Positions 32,318 to 43,008 are shown, counted from the first letter of the stretch. The stretch is DNA of 43,172 nucleotides from Corynebacterium sp. zg-331 (GCF_014267345.1 NZ_JACMYD010000010.1:1-43172); one strand, 5' to 3'. The notes: generated by a model from the sequence alone, not told the origin. Numbers and translations: made by a program.

Positions 32318-34207
32318 ATGTTGCTGAGGGATATGGTTTATCGGGGCATCGTCCGCGTGGCGCGCGTTGTTATTGCGGCTCAGGGACTCCAGATGCACGT
32401 GGAGGGCCGGGATCGGATACCGCGCAAGGGGGGAGCGGTGTTGGTGATGAATCATTCCGGATACATGGACTTTGTACTCGGTGGTTACGCGCCGTACCTG
32501 CGCGGGCGCCTGGTGCGCTATATGACCAAGGCCGCCATCTTTGACAAGCCCGGGGTGGGCGCCCTCATGCGAATGATGGGGCACATCCCGGTGGATCGCA
32601 TCGACGGCGCGGCCTCGTTCGAGGAGGCGGTGCGCAAGGCCGCGTCGGGGCAGATCGTGGGGATCTTCCCGGAGGCCACCATCTCCCGCAGCTTTGAGAT
32701 CAAGACCCTGCGCACCGGGGCGGTGCGCATTGCCCAGGAGGCGGGGGTTCCGCTGATCCCCTTGGTATCCTTCGGCTCCCAGCGTCTGTGGACCAAGGGG
32801 GGGAAACGCAACCTCGGCCGCAGCCACATCCCCATCTATCTCTCCGTGCTGGAGCCCTGGGAGCCGGTGGACTCCCCGGAGGAGGCCACGGAGGCCCTGC
32901 GCACCCAGATGCGGGAGGGGCTCTCGGCCCTGTGGGATCAGTACCAGCGCGATTACGGGGAGTTTCCCGCCGACGAGTTTTGGGTGCCGGCGCGCTTCGG
33001 CGGGGGCGCCCCCTCCCCGGAGGTCACGCAGCGCGAGGATAGCGCGGTGGAGGAGGAGCGCTACCGCGTGCGCAAGCTCAGCGAGGATCTCGCCGGGCTG
33101 AGCGAGAAGATCAAGGAGGTCAGCCGTAACCTGGTGGCCGGGGCCTACGAGGCCTATGATTCCGCGCAGGAGAAATTCACCCAGGCGCAGGGGGCCTCCG
33201 GGCATCAGGATCGCACCGCCATGATGGTGTGGTTGAAGAACACCATGGATGAGCTGGCCGCGGAGGCCTCCCAGGGGGTCAAGGAGGGACGCGATCGCAT
33301 TGCGGCCGGGGTGGATCAGGCCAAGAACAGCGCCGCCATGCTGTATTCCCAGCTTTCCACCGGCGGGTGGGAGCGCTATGAGGGCTCGCGGCTGGACGAG
33401 GCGCTCACTCGCCTGGCGGCGCAATCCAAGCTGATCGTCAGCAAGCTGCCGCACCGGGTGACCTCGCAGGTCAGCGGCATTCCGGCGGCGGTCGTGTGCA
33501 ATATCGAGGGCACCTTGCTGGGCACCGACGGTGCGATGGACGAGCGCGATGTGCGTGCCCTGCGCCGGGCCGCGCGGGAGGGGGCGAGCATCGTCTTGAC
33601 CACGCAGTTTGGCCCCGATGAGTGGCGGCGGGCGGCCGCAGAGCTGAGCTTGCCCACCGTGGGAGTGTGCTACGAGGGCGCGGTGGTGATGGGTTCCGAG
33701 GGGGAGGTGCTGGATCGGCAGGTTTTCTCCGGGGACGAGGCGCTGGCGGTGGAGCGTGCTGTGGCGGCCGCAGCACCGGGTGTGTCTTTCGAATGGCGAA
33801 CCGGCCCCAATAGTGGGGAATATCACAAAGTAATGGGGGTGCTGAGGGTGGCGCCGGGTGATGCGCAAAAAATGGCCTCTCACCTGCGTAAAGAGCTAAA
33901 GGGGGTGGCGGAGGTCGTGCCCGCCGCGGGGCGCGGGCTGCACCTCCTTCCGGCCCGAACAAATAAAGGTCTAGGCGTTTTTCGGGCGCTGGATTTTCTG
34001 CATATCACCCCCGCTCGGGTGGTCGCCTTCGGGGCGTCGGCCTCGGACCTCCCGGTGCTCGACGTCGTGGGCACGGCCGTCGCCATGGCCGACGCCCCCC
34101 CTGAGGTGCTGAAAAGGGCGCCCAGCGCGACGTCGATGAGCGACGAGGCGGGCGTGGCGGAGGTGCTCAACCCGTTGTTGGACGCCGCGGCGTTGGCGGA
34201 GGAATAG
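32318..34207 (+). CDS. PlsC-type acyltransferase fused to a degenerate HAD domain
   Basis: 629 residues in three parts. Residues 1-225: a PlsC/LPLAT acyltransferase with the catalytic NHSGYMD (NHx4D pattern) and FPEATISRS block, of the kind that acylates lysophosphatidic acid. Residues 235-350: a charged, helical linker (VRKLSEDLAGLSEKIKEVSR). Residues 375-629: a Cof-like HAD fold in which the nucleophile motif DxDGT reads NIEGTLLGTDG and the metal motif GDGxND reads GASASDLPVL, so both catalytic Asp positions are lost and the phosphatase is probably dead. The frame is intact, so the domain is likely structural or regulatory. Leaderless start at ATG 32318. Confidence 0.85.
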   Translation: MLLRDMVYRGIVRVARVVIAAQGLQMHVEGRDRIPRKGGAVLVMNHSGYMDFVLGGYAPYLRGRLVRYMTKAAIFDKPGVGALMRMMGHIPVDRIDGAASFEEAVRKAASGQIVGIFPEATISRSFEIKTLRTGAVRIAQEAGVPLIPLVSFGSQRLWTKGGKRNLGRSHIPIYLSVLEPWEPVDSPEEATEALRTQMREGLSALWDQYQRDYGEFPADEFWVPARFGGGAPSPEVTQREDSAVEEERYRVRKLSEDLAGLSEKIKEVSRNLVAGAYEAYDSAQEKFTQAQGASGHQDRTAMMVWLKNTMDELAAEASQGVKEGRDRIAAGVDQAKNSAAMLYSQLSTGGWERYEGSRLDEALTRLAAQSKLIVSKLPHRVTSQVSGIPAAVVCNIEGTLLGTDGAMDERDVRALRRAAREGASIVLTTQFGPDEWRRAAAELSLPTVGVCYEGAVVMGSEGEVLDRQVFSGDEALAVERAVAAAAPGVSFEWRTGPNSGEYHKVMGVLRVAPGDAQKMASHLRKELKGVAEVVPAAGRGLHLLPARTNKGLGVFRALDFLHITPARVVAFGASASDLPVLDVVGTAVAMADAPPEVLKRAPSATSMSDEAGVAEVLNPLLDAAALAEE

Positions 34208-34382
34208 GGGCGGGGCTACCCCCGAAAACCCCACGTGCTCCGCAGGTCAAAACAATAATGTGGACATTTTCGCCAGAGATCTTTTACGCACCTTTTTGCT
34301 AGTGTGAAGCCGTAAATCGCGAGCGATGACGTGCCCGCACCGGCCGTAACCAACCGTGAAGAGAGGGGTAGAGCTACTACCA

Positions 34383-36113
34383 ATGGCTTCCACAAGCAAG
34401 CAGACTTTTAATCCCGAATCCTACGAGAACGCCTGGCAGCGCTTCGGCGAGGAGGAGTTCGACGTCGTGATCATCGGCGGCGGCTCCGTGGGTGCGGGCG
34501 CCGCCGTGGATGCGGCCACCCGTGGGCTCAAGGTCGCCGTGGTGGAGACCCGCGACTTCGCCGCCGGCACCTCCTCGCGCTCGTCCAAGATGTTCCACGG
34601 TGGCCTGCGCTACCTGGCCATGTTCGATTTCCGCCTCGTGGCGGAGTCGCTGCGCGAGCGCGAGCTGAACATGTCCACCCTGGCCCCGCACCTGGTCAAG
34701 CCGCTGCGCTTCATCTTCCCGCTCACCCACCGCCTGTGGGAGCGCGTGATGATGTTCGGCGGCTTCACCCTCTACGACCTCATGGGCGGCGCTAAGTCCG
34801 TGCCCATGCAGAAGCACCTCACGCGTAAGAGCGTGCTCAAGCGCAATCCCGGCCTGCGCGAGGACGCCGTGGTGGGCGGCGTGCGTTACTACGACACCCA
34901 GGTTGACGACGCCCGCCACACCATGATGGTGCTGCGCACCGCCGCCGAGTACGGCGCCGTGGTGCGCACCTCCACGCAGGTGACCGGCCTGGACAAGGTC
35001 AACGGCCGCGTGGTTTCCGCCCGGCTGCGCGACACCGATACCGGCGCGGAGACCACGATCCGCGGTTCGGTGTTCATCAACGCCACCGGCGTGTGGAACG
35101 ACGAGATCGAGAAGATGGCCGGCACCAAGGGCAAGTTCTCCGTGCACGCCTCCAAGGGCGTGCACATCGTGGTGCCCAAGGAGGTGCTGGAGGCGGATTC
35201 CGCCCTCACCTTCGTGACCGATAAGTCCGTGCTCTTCGTCATGCCGTGGGGCGATTACTGGATCATCGGCACCACGGACACGGATTGGGCCAAGACGCTG
35301 AGCAAGCCCGATCCCGCCCCCACCCGCGCGGATATCGACTACATCCTCACCGAGGTGAATAAGCGCGTGCGCCGCCAGATCACCCACGCGGACATCGTGG
35401 GCGTGTACTCCGGCCTGCGTCCGCTGCTGGAGGGCAGCTCGGATTCCACCACCAACCTCTCGCGCAACCACGCCGTGGCCCGCACCGTGCCCGGCTTGGT
35501 CTCCGTGGCGGGCGGCAAGTACACCACCTACCGCGTGATCGGCAAGGACGCCGTGGATCTGGCCCTCCAGGACGTGCCGAAGAAGGTCTCCGAGTCCGTG
35601 ACGGATCAGACCCCCATCCTGGGCGCCGATGGCTACCACGCCCTGACCAACCAGGTGCCCGCCCTGGCCGCGCGTCACGGGCTGAGCGAGAAGCAGATCG
35701 AGCACCTGCTGGGGCGCTACGGCTCCCTCTACGAGGAGGTGCTGGCCCCGGCCGCCGAGGACCCGAGCCTGCTGGAGCCCGTGCCCGGTGCCCAGGGCTA
35801 CCTCAAGGCGGAGGCACTCTACGCCGTCACCCACGAGGGCGCGCTGCACCTGGAGGACGTGCTTGGCCGCCGCCTGCGCGTGGTCATGGAGTACGCGCAC
35901 CGCGGTCTCGATTCTGCCGAGGCCGTGGCCGAGCTCGTCGCCCCCGCCCTGGGCTGGGACGACGAGGCCAAGGCGAAGGAGATTGCCACCTTCCGCGAGC
36001 GCATCGAGGCCGAGCTCGCCGCAGAGAAGGCACTCACGGATGAAGATGCCAACACGATCATCACCGAGGTTGCCGATTCCCGACATGCTATTGACACTTC
36101 GGTGGAGGACTGA
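34383..36113 (+). CDS. glpD: Aerobic glycerol-3-phosphate dehydrogenase
   Basis: A 576-residue FAD-dependent, membrane-associated dehydrogenase oxidising glycerol-3-phosphate to dihydroxyacetone phosphate and passing electrons to menaquinone. The dinucleotide motif is DVVIIGGGSVGAGAAVDAAT; signature blocks SSKMFHGGLRYL, GGVRYYDTQVDDARH and VSVAGGKYTTYR are present, and a DAO_C domain closes the protein. The ATG at 34383 (MASTSKQTF) is preferred over GTG 34356, although GAGAGGGG is 16 nt upstream. The stop overlaps the glpF start (TGATG). TAGTGT at 34300-34305 is a weak candidate -10. A G/C-rich imperfect hairpin just after 34207 may end upstream transcription. Confidence 0.95.
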   Translation: MASTSKQTFNPESYENAWQRFGEEEFDVVIIGGGSVGAGAAVDAATRGLKVAVVETRDFAAGTSSRSSKMFHGGLRYLAMFDFRLVAESLRERELNMSTLAPHLVKPLRFIFPLTHRLWERVMMFGGFTLYDLMGGAKSVPMQKHLTRKSVLKRNPGLREDAVVGGVRYYDTQVDDARHTMMVLRTAAEYGAVVRTSTQVTGLDKVNGRVVSARLRDTDTGAETTIRGSVFINATGVWNDEIEKMAGTKGKFSVHASKGVHIVVPKEVLEADSALTFVTDKSVLFVMPWGDYWIIGTTDTDWAKTLSKPDPAPTRADIDYILTEVNKRVRRQITHADIVGVYSGLRPLLEGSSDSTTNLSRNHAVARTVPGLVSVAGGKYTTYRVIGKDAVDLALQDVPKKVSESVTDQTPILGADGYHALTNQVPALAARHGLSEKQIEHLLGRYGSLYEEVLAPAAEDPSLLEPVPGAQGYLKAEALYAVTHEGALHLEDVLGRRLRVVMEYAHRGLDSAEAVAELVAPALGWDDEAKAKEIATFRERIEAELAAEKALTDEDANTIITEVADSRHAIDTSVED

Positions 36114-36850
36114 TGCTTACTGCTACTGATGCTTTCCTGTGGGAGTTCCTCGGAACCACCCTGCTGTTGCTCCTCGGCAACGGCGTGTGCGCGGTCAACG
36201 CGCTGCGCACCTCCGGCGGCAAGGGGACTGGTTGGATCCTCATCGCCTTTGGCTGGGGCCTGGCGGTCTACGTGGGCGCCAGCGTGGCCGACGTCTCCGG
36301 CGGCCATCTCAACCCGGCCGTGACGGTGATGCTCGCGCTCAAGGGCGCGGTGGCATGGTCGTTGGTTCCGGCCTACGTGGCCGGGCAGCTTCTGGGCGCC
36401 ATCTTCGGCGCGGTGCTGGCCTGGGCGGCGTTTAAGCAGCTCTTCGACGCCAACAACGTCGATGAGCGCGGCAACGTCACCGGTGCTAACCGCGAGACCG
36501 GTGGGATCTTCTTCACCGGCCCCGCGGAGCCGAACAACGCCTGGAACACCGTGACGGAGTTCATCGCCACCTCGGTGCTTCTGATCTTCATCGCCTTCGG
36601 TCCCACCGGCGGCGAGCTTGGGCCGCTGACCTACTTTGGCGTGGCCTTCGTGATCGTGGCCATCGGCATGTCCCTGGGTACTCCCACGGGCTACGCGCTG
36701 AACCCGGTGCGCGACTTCGGGCCCCGCCTGGCCTACGCCTTCCTGCTGCCGATTCCCGGCAAGGGGAATCCCAACTGGGGCTACGCCTGGGTGCCCGTGG
36801 TGGGTCCCATGCTGGCGGCCGTGGCGGTGGGTCTGCTCGCCGCGCTCTAG
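36113..36850 (+). CDS. glpF: Aquaglyceroporin, glycerol facilitator
   Basis: A 245-residue MIP-family channel with six transmembrane helices. The first pore motif is canonical (GGHLNPAVTVM); the second reads ALNPVRDFGPRL, NPV replacing the usual NPA, while the following RD and the long loop typical of glycerol-conducting members remain. It lets glycerol diffuse into the cell. Translation is coupled to glpD through the overlapping TGATG. A hairpin separates it from glpK, so glpK levels may be tuned independently. Confidence 0.93.
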   Translation: MLTATDAFLWEFLGTTLLLLLGNGVCAVNALRTSGGKGTGWILIAFGWGLAVYVGASVADVSGGHLNPAVTVMLALKGAVAWSLVPAYVAGQLLGAIFGAVLAWAAFKQLFDANNVDERGNVTGANRETGGIFFTGPAEPNNAWNTVTEFIATSVLLIFIAFGPTGGELGPLTYFGVAFVIVAIGMSLGTPTGYALNPVRDFGPRLAYAFLLPIPGKGNPNWGYAWVPVVGPMLAAVAVGLLAAL

Positions 36851-36906
36851 ATCGCTAGAGTCGTGGTGAGAGATCTACGGCGCAAAGCACAGTAGCAGTA
36901 CCTCGG

Positions 36907-36922
36907 GCCCCCTCGCGGGGGC
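36907..36922 (+). terminator. Intercistronic hairpin between glpF and glpK
   Basis: GCCCCC (36907-36912) pairs with GGGGGC (36917-36922) around TCGC and is followed by TTAG only. It is a stable but short stem without a real T-tract; it may act as a partial terminator or mRNA-stabilising element within the glp cluster. Confidence 0.4.
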
Positions 36923-36971
36923 TTAGCCGTAGAGCAATACGGAATAATTTTCAACGGAGCAAGTGAAACTA

Positions 36972-38504
36972 ATGAGCCAGAACAAGTACGTTGCGGCCAT
37001 CGATCAGGGCACGACCTCGACGCGCTGCATCATCTTCGACCATGACGGCAACCAGGTGGCCTCGGGGCAGTTCGAGCACAAGCAGATCTTCCCCCAAAAG
37101 GGATGGGTGGAGCACGACCCCATCGAGATCTGGGACAACACCCGTCGCGCCGTGGGCAGCGCGCTTGCCGACAGCGACGTCGCCAGCCACGACATCACCG
37201 CCGTGGGTATCACCAACCAGCGCGAGACCACCGTGGTCTGGGACAAGAACACCGGCGAGCCGGTGTACAACGCGATCGTGTGGCAGGACACCCGCACCAG
37301 CGATCTGTGCACGGAGCTCGCCGGGGAGGAGGGGCCGGATCGTTGGCGCCGCACCACCGGGCTGCGCATCAACTCCTACCCGTCCGGGCCCAAGATCAAG
37401 TGGATCCTGGACAACGTAGAGGGCGCGCGCGAGCGCGCCGAGGCTGGTGACCTCATCTTCGGCACCATCGACACCTGGCTGCTGTGGAACCTCACCGGCG
37501 GGGCCGAGGGCGACGAGGGCGAGTCCGCCGTCCACGCCACGGACGTCACCAACGCCTCGCGCACCCTGCTCATGGACCTGGAGACCCTGCAATGGGACCC
37601 CGAGCTGTGCAAGGCCATGGACATCCCGATGTCCATGCTCCCGGAAATCCGTCCCTCCCTGGGCGACTTCCGCAAGATCCGCGCCCGCGGTTCCCTGCCC
37701 GGCGTGCCCATTCGCGCCGTCCTGGGTGATCAGCAGGCCGCCATGTTTGGCCAGGGCTGCTTCCGCCCCGGCGATGCCAAGAACACCTACGGCACCGGCC
37801 TCTTCCTGCTGCTGAACACCGGCACCACGCCCAAGTGGAGCGACAACGGCCTGATCACCACCGTGTGCTTCCAGATCGAGGGCGAGCGTCCCGTTTACGC
37901 CCTGGAGGGCTCCGTCTCCATGGGCGGCTCCCTGGTGCAGTGGCTACGCGATAACCTCCAGATCATCCCCAACTCCGGGCAGATCGAGAATCTCGCCCGT
38001 GAGGTGCCCGATAACGGCGGCGTGTACATCGTCCCGGCTTTCTCCGGGCTGTTTGCGCCGCACTGGCGGCCCGACGCCCGCGGCGTCATCGTGGGCCTCA
38101 CGCGCTTTGCCAACCGCAAGCACCTGGCCCGCGCCGTGCTGGAGGCCACCGCCTACCAGACCCGCGAGGTGGCCGACGCCATGGTGGCCGACTCCGGCGT
38201 GGAGATCACCGACCTGCGCGTGGACGGCGGCATGACCATGAACGAGCTGCTCATGCAGTTCCAGGCGGACATCCTGGGCACCAATGTGGTACGCCCCAAG
38301 AACATCGAGACCACCGCCACCGGTGCGGCCCTGGCCGCCGGTATCTCCGGGGGCTACTGGGACAGCCTCGATGTGCTGCGCAAGAACAAGGAATCCACCA
38401 CCGTGTGGAAGCCGAAGATGGAGCAAGACCAGGTGGACAACCTCTACGGCGAGTGGCAGCGCGCCGTCAAGCGCTCCCTGAACTGGGAGTACGACGCGGA
38501 CTAG
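36972..38504 (+). CDS. glpK: Glycerol kinase
   Basis: A 510-residue FGGY-family kinase phosphorylating glycerol to sn-glycerol-3-phosphate with ATP. N-terminal [17 protein letters not shown], then [27 protein letters not shown] and the C-terminal [20 protein letters not shown] are all canonical. The ATG at 36972 gives the family start (MSQNKYV); a GTG at 36963 would add three residues and lies too close to GGAG. With glpD and glpF it forms a complete route from external glycerol to dihydroxyacetone phosphate. No clear terminator is seen before the next gene. Confidence 0.97.
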   Translation: MSQNKYVAAIDQGTTSTRCIIFDHDGNQVASGQFEHKQIFPQKGWVEHDPIEIWDNTRRAVGSALADSDVASHDITAVGITNQRETTVVWDKNTGEPVYNAIVWQDTRTSDLCTELAGEEGPDRWRRTTGLRINSYPSGPKIKWILDNVEGARERAEAGDLIFGTIDTWLLWNLTGGAEGDEGESAVHATDVTNASRTLLMDLETLQWDPELCKAMDIPMSMLPEIRPSLGDFRKIRARGSLPGVPIRAVLGDQQAAMFGQGCFRPGDAKNTYGTGLFLLLNTGTTPKWSDNGLITTVCFQIEGERPVYALEGSVSMGGSLVQWLRDNLQIIPNSGQIENLAREVPDNGGVYIVPAFSGLFAPHWRPDARGVIVGLTRFANRKHLARAVLEATAYQTREVADAMVADSGVEITDLRVDGGMTMNELLMQFQADILGTNVVRPKNIETTATGAALAAGISGGYWDSLDVLRKNKESTTVWKPKMEQDQVDNLYGEWQRAVKRSLNWEYDAD

Positions 38505-38575
38505 TCCTGTTCAGTCAGCGGCGCGGGCGATGGGTGTCTGCGCCGCTTTCTTCATGGATGCCTACAATCGATCCC

Positions 38576-39409
38576 GTGACTACCCCGCCGCCCCTGCTCA
38601 TCGTCAGCGATATTGATGGAACGCTTATCACCTCCGCCGAGCGGGTACCGGAGCGCCTGCGGGCGGTGCTGGGGCGGGCCGTCGAGAAGCGGTGCGCGGT
38701 GGCGCTGGCTACGGGCAGGCCGCACCGATGGCTCTTTCCGGTGCTGGAGCAGCTGCCGGTGCGCCCGCTGTGCGCCACCGCGAACGGGGCTGTGCTCTAC
38801 GATCCGGCCACCGATACCGTGCTGGGCGCCCACGAACTCGCGCCTGTAGCCATGCGCGATGTGGTGGTGCGGGCACGGGCGGCGCTGGGGGAGTTCGGGG
38901 AGCCGCTGAGCGTGGCCGTGGAGCGCTGCGGGGCGTCTGCCTTTGACCCGGAGGAGGAGCTCTTCGTGGTGAGCCCGCAGTACGTGCACACCTGGGAGGC
39001 GCAGGGTTTCTTGGTGCTGGCGGAGGAGGAGGTGCTGGCGGAGCCCGCCGTGAAGCTGCTGCTGCGCAACGAGCGCATGACCTCCGCGCAGATGTACGAG
39101 GCGATCGCTCCGGCCCTCGACCCGGCGGTGGCGCACCTGACCTACTCCATGCCGGAGGGCTTGCTGGAGGTGGCGGCGCCGGGGGTGACCAAGCAGGCGG
39201 CGGTGGCCGACCTGGCGCGCCGCTACGGCGTGCCCCGGGAGCGGGTAGTGTGCTTTGGCGACATGCCCAACGACGTGGAGATGCTGTGCTGGGCTGGCTT
39301 GGGGGTGGCGATGGGCAATGCGGCCCCGGAGGTGAAGCGCGCGGCGGACCTGGTGGCGGCCACGAACGATGAGTGTGGGGTGGCGCAGGTGCTGGAGGAG
39401 TGGTTCTGA
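38576..39409 (+). CDS. Cof-type HAD-superfamily phosphatase
   Basis: 277 residues of the HAD IIB (Cof) type. All catalytic motifs are present: LIVSDIDGTLI (nucleophile and acid/base Asp), ALATGRP, the Lys in EPAVKLLLR and CFGDMPNDVEML. It hydrolyses phosphate esters of sugars or cofactors, substrate unknown; coming directly after glpK a sugar- or glycerol-phosphate is conceivable (inference). The start is GTG 38576, 7 nt after TACAAT, a leaderless pattern. Unlike the HAD domain at 33.4-34.2 kb it keeps every catalytic residue. Confidence 0.9.
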   Translation: MTTPPPLLIVSDIDGTLITSAERVPERLRAVLGRAVEKRCAVALATGRPHRWLFPVLEQLPVRPLCATANGAVLYDPATDTVLGAHELAPVAMRDVVVRARAALGEFGEPLSVAVERCGASAFDPEEELFVVSPQYVHTWEAQGFLVLAEEEVLAEPAVKLLLRNERMTSAQMYEAIAPALDPAVAHLTYSMPEGLLEVAAPGVTKQAAVADLARRYGVPRERVVCFGDMPNDVEMLCWAGLGVAMGNAAPEVKRAADLVAATNDECGVAQVLEEWF

Positions 39410-39422
39410 GGGGGAATTAGTT

Positions 39423-39450
39423 TTGTCCGTGTGGTAATATCTGGTATATT
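39423..39450 (+). promoter_or_regulatory. Promoter of the toxin-antitoxin pair
   Basis: TTGTCC (39423-39428) and TATATT (39445-39450) are 16 nt apart and lie 40 bases before the toxin ATG, a good SigA-type promoter dedicated to this two-gene unit. Confidence 0.6.
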
Positions 39451-39489
39451 TACTCGCAGTATTACGGGGTGTGGGGACGGTTGGGGGTG

Positions 39490-39777
39490 ATGATGCGGAT
39501 ACTGGATTCGGCTTTGCGGCACGGTATCGATCCGATGGAGATACGGCATAGCCTTGCCGTGCCGGTGTATAGTAAGCGGATACGGGATGACCCTCCCAAG
39601 TACTTTGTTATCGGTGTTGATTCCGCGAGTAGATTGCTAGAGATAGTTCATGTTTCTGATGCTCGCGGTGAGATCATCGTTATTCATGCGATGAAATTGC
39701 GTAGAAAATACTATTCATTATTGAGGGGTGGAGGCAATTATGGCAGGGCAGCCGCTGGAAATAGTAGATCACGTTGA
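39490..39777 (+). CDS. Putative toxin, BrnT/DUF4258-like
   Basis: 95 residues resembling small RNase-type toxins of the BrnT/DUF4258 kind: ILDSALRHGIDPMEIRHSL, a central strand pair PKYFVIGVDSASRLLEIVHV, and the terminal VIHAMKLRRKYYSLL. It is followed by a smaller acidic protein whose gene overlaps by 38 nt, the usual toxin-first type II arrangement. Starts: ATG 39490 or the adjacent 39493, with G-rich sequence upstream; a GTG at 39469 is possible. The local sequence is AT-richer than its surroundings, suggesting acquisition. The ribonuclease activity is inferred from the family. Confidence 0.7.
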   Translation: MMRILDSALRHGIDPMEIRHSLAVPVYSKRIRDDPPKYFVIGVDSASRLLEIVHVSDARGEIIVIHAMKLRRKYYSLLRGGGNYGRAAAGNSRSR

Positions 39778-39997
39778 CGGCATGAGCGAGGAAGAACTGT
39801 CGCGTGTGGTGGCCGAGGCCGAGGAGGGGTATCCCCTCGAGGACCTTGAGGGGGGACAATACGGGGCGGGAGCCGTGTTGATGGACTTACCGCGGAATAT
39901 CCGGGTGGCGATCCTCGGCCTGTGCGCAAAGAAGGATTCCACTCCCCGGCAGGTGATCGCGCAAATCCTTACCGAGCACTTTTCGAGAGCCGCGTGA
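39740..39997 (+). CDS. Putative antitoxin of the BrnT-like pair
   Basis: 85 residues: an acidic N-terminal half (HVDGMSEEELSRVVAEAEEG) and a C-terminal half that reads like a small DNA-binding or ribbon-helix-helix module (NIRVAILGLCAKKDSTPRQV then IAQILTEHF). GGAGG precedes the ATG at 39740 by 6 nt. It is translated from the end of the toxin gene, so the two products would be made together. The reverse order of domains (acidic then basic) is unusual for CopG-type antitoxins, so the DNA-binding role is tentative. Confidence 0.68.
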   Translation: MAGQPLEIVDHVDGMSEEELSRVVAEAEEGYPLEDLEGGQYGAGAVLMDLPRNIRVAILGLCAKKDSTPRQVIAQILTEHFSRAA

Positions 39998-40026
39998 CGC
40001 GCGGGGGATAAGGCCCGGAGGTCTAG

Positions 40027-41619
40027 CTACGCCTCCGTGGTCTCCGTGACCATGGGCTGTGCGATCTCTGCCGTGGGAGTGGTGGCACTGGGCACCTCGG
40101 CGGTGCCGGGTTCGCGCATGGGTTCGGTGGTGTTGTTCGTCCCCGGTATCGTGGCGGTTTCACTGGGCTCTGTGGCCGCTGCTGGGGCCTCGGGGGTTGC
40201 GGAGGCTGTCGCGGAGGTTTCCCCGACGGCCTGCCCTGCCGCGGTGGTCGTCGGTGCGGTATTCCCAGACGTCGTGGCCTCGGTGGTGCTCAGTGTGCCC
40301 GCCAGGGAATCGTAGGTCTCCTTGGCGATCGCGCGGATGGTGTCCATCTGGGCGTAGCCGGCGTCGCCGGGGCAGGTGGTCAGGCCCACGTCTCGGTGGG
40401 CGAAGATATTGGGCAGGGTGACCTCGGTGCCGTAGGCGTACTTGGTGAAGGAGGTGCCCTCGGAGTAGTGGGTGTCGCTGCCGGTGGGATCGAACCCGGC
40501 GAGCGCGGCGCGCCACCCGGCCAGGCGGCCCACGGCGTCGAGGGTCTCCTGGGGCGGGGTGAGGGACTCGTAGTTGCCCATCATGGAAATGCCCCAGGTG
40601 TTCTGGTTGAAGCCGCCGGCGTGGGCACCCTGCACGGCCTGGTGAAGGCCGCCGTAGCGGCCCTCGTAGATGGTGCCGTACTTGTCCACCAGGGCGTTGT
40701 AGCCGATGTCGCACCAGCCGAGGGTCTGGGCGTGGTACTGGTAGATGCCGCGCACTACGCCGGGGGCCTGCTGCGGGGTGTAGTTATTGGAGCCGGCGGT
40801 GTGGTGGATGGTCAGGGCGGAGACCCGGTCGTCCACGGTGGGGTCCTGGCAGCGCAGGGACTCGTCGGCACCCCACCCGGCGCGGGAGACCACCTCGGGC
40901 ATACCGTAGGTCTCGGTGTCGGCAGTCGGCGCGATGCCGCCGCCCGGGGCGTTGCCGTCGATGAACACGGCCTCAAGGTCGGTGGCATCGGCGACCTCGG
41001 CCACGGGCTTGATGTCGCCGTAGTTGGTGGGTAGTGGCACACCGGTGGGGTGCGGGGCGGTGCCTTCCGACGTCGTGGGCTGTTCGCTTTCCACGGGAGC
41101 CGGGGCCTCGGCGGGGGTCTCGGCCTGGGGAGCGTCGGTCGGGACGCCCACCACGTCCACGCCGCTGACCGATACCTGCACGCGGTGGGTGGGCTCGACG
41201 TAGATGAGCTCGGTGCCGGTGGTGCCGGTGGGGGAGGGCTCGTCGAGGGGTTCCGCGCTGTACCAGGGGCCCCAGGTGCCGTCGGTGGCCTGGGCGCGCA
41301 CAAAGGCGGCGATGTCGCGCTCGCCGTTCCAGGTCAGGGCGAACATGGAGAAGAGATCGTCGCGGCCGAATTCCTTGACGGTGCGGGAGGCCTCGCCCTC
41401 GCCCTGGGTGGCGATGGCGGGATCGTCCACCACCACGTTGGTGCCCTCGGCGAAGGAGACGCTGGATTGGGCGGCGGCCACGGGGGCGCTCCCGGTGACG
41501 TCGGTGGGCAGGATGCCGGTGCCGATCCCCAGGGCGGCGGCGACCACGAGCGAGGTGGTCAGGGCCGCGGCGAGGGTGGGGGTGCGTCGGGGCGCGATCA
41601 GGTGGCGGCGGTGCTGCAC
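40027..41619 (-). CDS. Secreted N-acetylmuramoyl-L-alanine amidase (PGRP/Amidase_2 type)
   Basis: 530 residues: a signal peptide (LAAALTTSLVVAAALGIGTG, cleavage near VAAA-QS), an N-terminal strand-rich region, a Pro/Ala linker, and a PGRP/Amidase_2 domain at about residues 260-430 with zinc ligands His in LTIHHTAGSN, His in FAHRDVG and Cys in TTCPGDAGY. It cleaves the stem peptide from peptidoglycan. A tail of about 100 residues rich in Thr, Ala and Pro ends the protein. GTG 41619 has GAGGAG about 9 nt upstream; ATG 41652 would add 11 residues without a ribosome binding site. It diverges from glf, as in C. glutamicum. Confidence 0.9.
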   Translation of the reverse strand: MQHRRHLIAPRRTPTLAAALTTSLVVAAALGIGTGILPTDVTGSAPVAAAQSSVSFAEGTNVVVDDPAIATQGEGEASRTVKEFGRDDLFSMFALTWNGERDIAAFVRAQATDGTWGPWYSAEPLDEPSPTGTTGTELIYVEPTHRVQVSVSGVDVVGVPTDAPQAETPAEAPAPVESEQPTTSEGTAPHPTGVPLPTNYGDIKPVAEVADATDLEAVFIDGNAPGGGIAPTADTETYGMPEVVSRAGWGADESLRCQDPTVDDRVSALTIHHTAGSNNYTPQQAPGVVRGIYQYHAQTLGWCDIGYNALVDKYGTIYEGRYGGLHQAVQGAHAGGFNQNTWGISMMGNYESLTPPQETLDAVGRLAGWRAALAGFDPTGSDTHYSEGTSFTKYAYGTEVTLPNIFAHRDVGLTTCPGDAGYAQMDTIRAIAKETYDSLAGTLSTTEATTSGNTAPTTTAAGQAVGETSATASATPEAPAAATEPSETATIPGTNNTTEPMREPGTAEVPSATTPTAEIAQPMVTETTEA

Positions 41620-41688
41620 GGTGGCGTTCTCCTCGGCGTGTTCTCGGGGCATGGGCGGGCTATGAGTGATAGTTGCTATTTATTGTAG

Positions 41689-43008
<1,320 letters not shown>

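Noticed and set aside
32246..33883. A 545-codon minus-strand frame opposite the acyltransferase-HAD gene
   Set aside because: Composition is His/Pro/Gly-rich with no recognisable domain; the plus strand carries clear acyltransferase motifs and a consensus TATAAT.
34377..36086. A 569-codon open frame on the minus strand opposite glpD
   Set aside because: It is a high-GC antisense shadow of glpD: His/Gly/Ala/Val-rich, no family motifs, no ribosome binding site, while glpD has every motif of its family.
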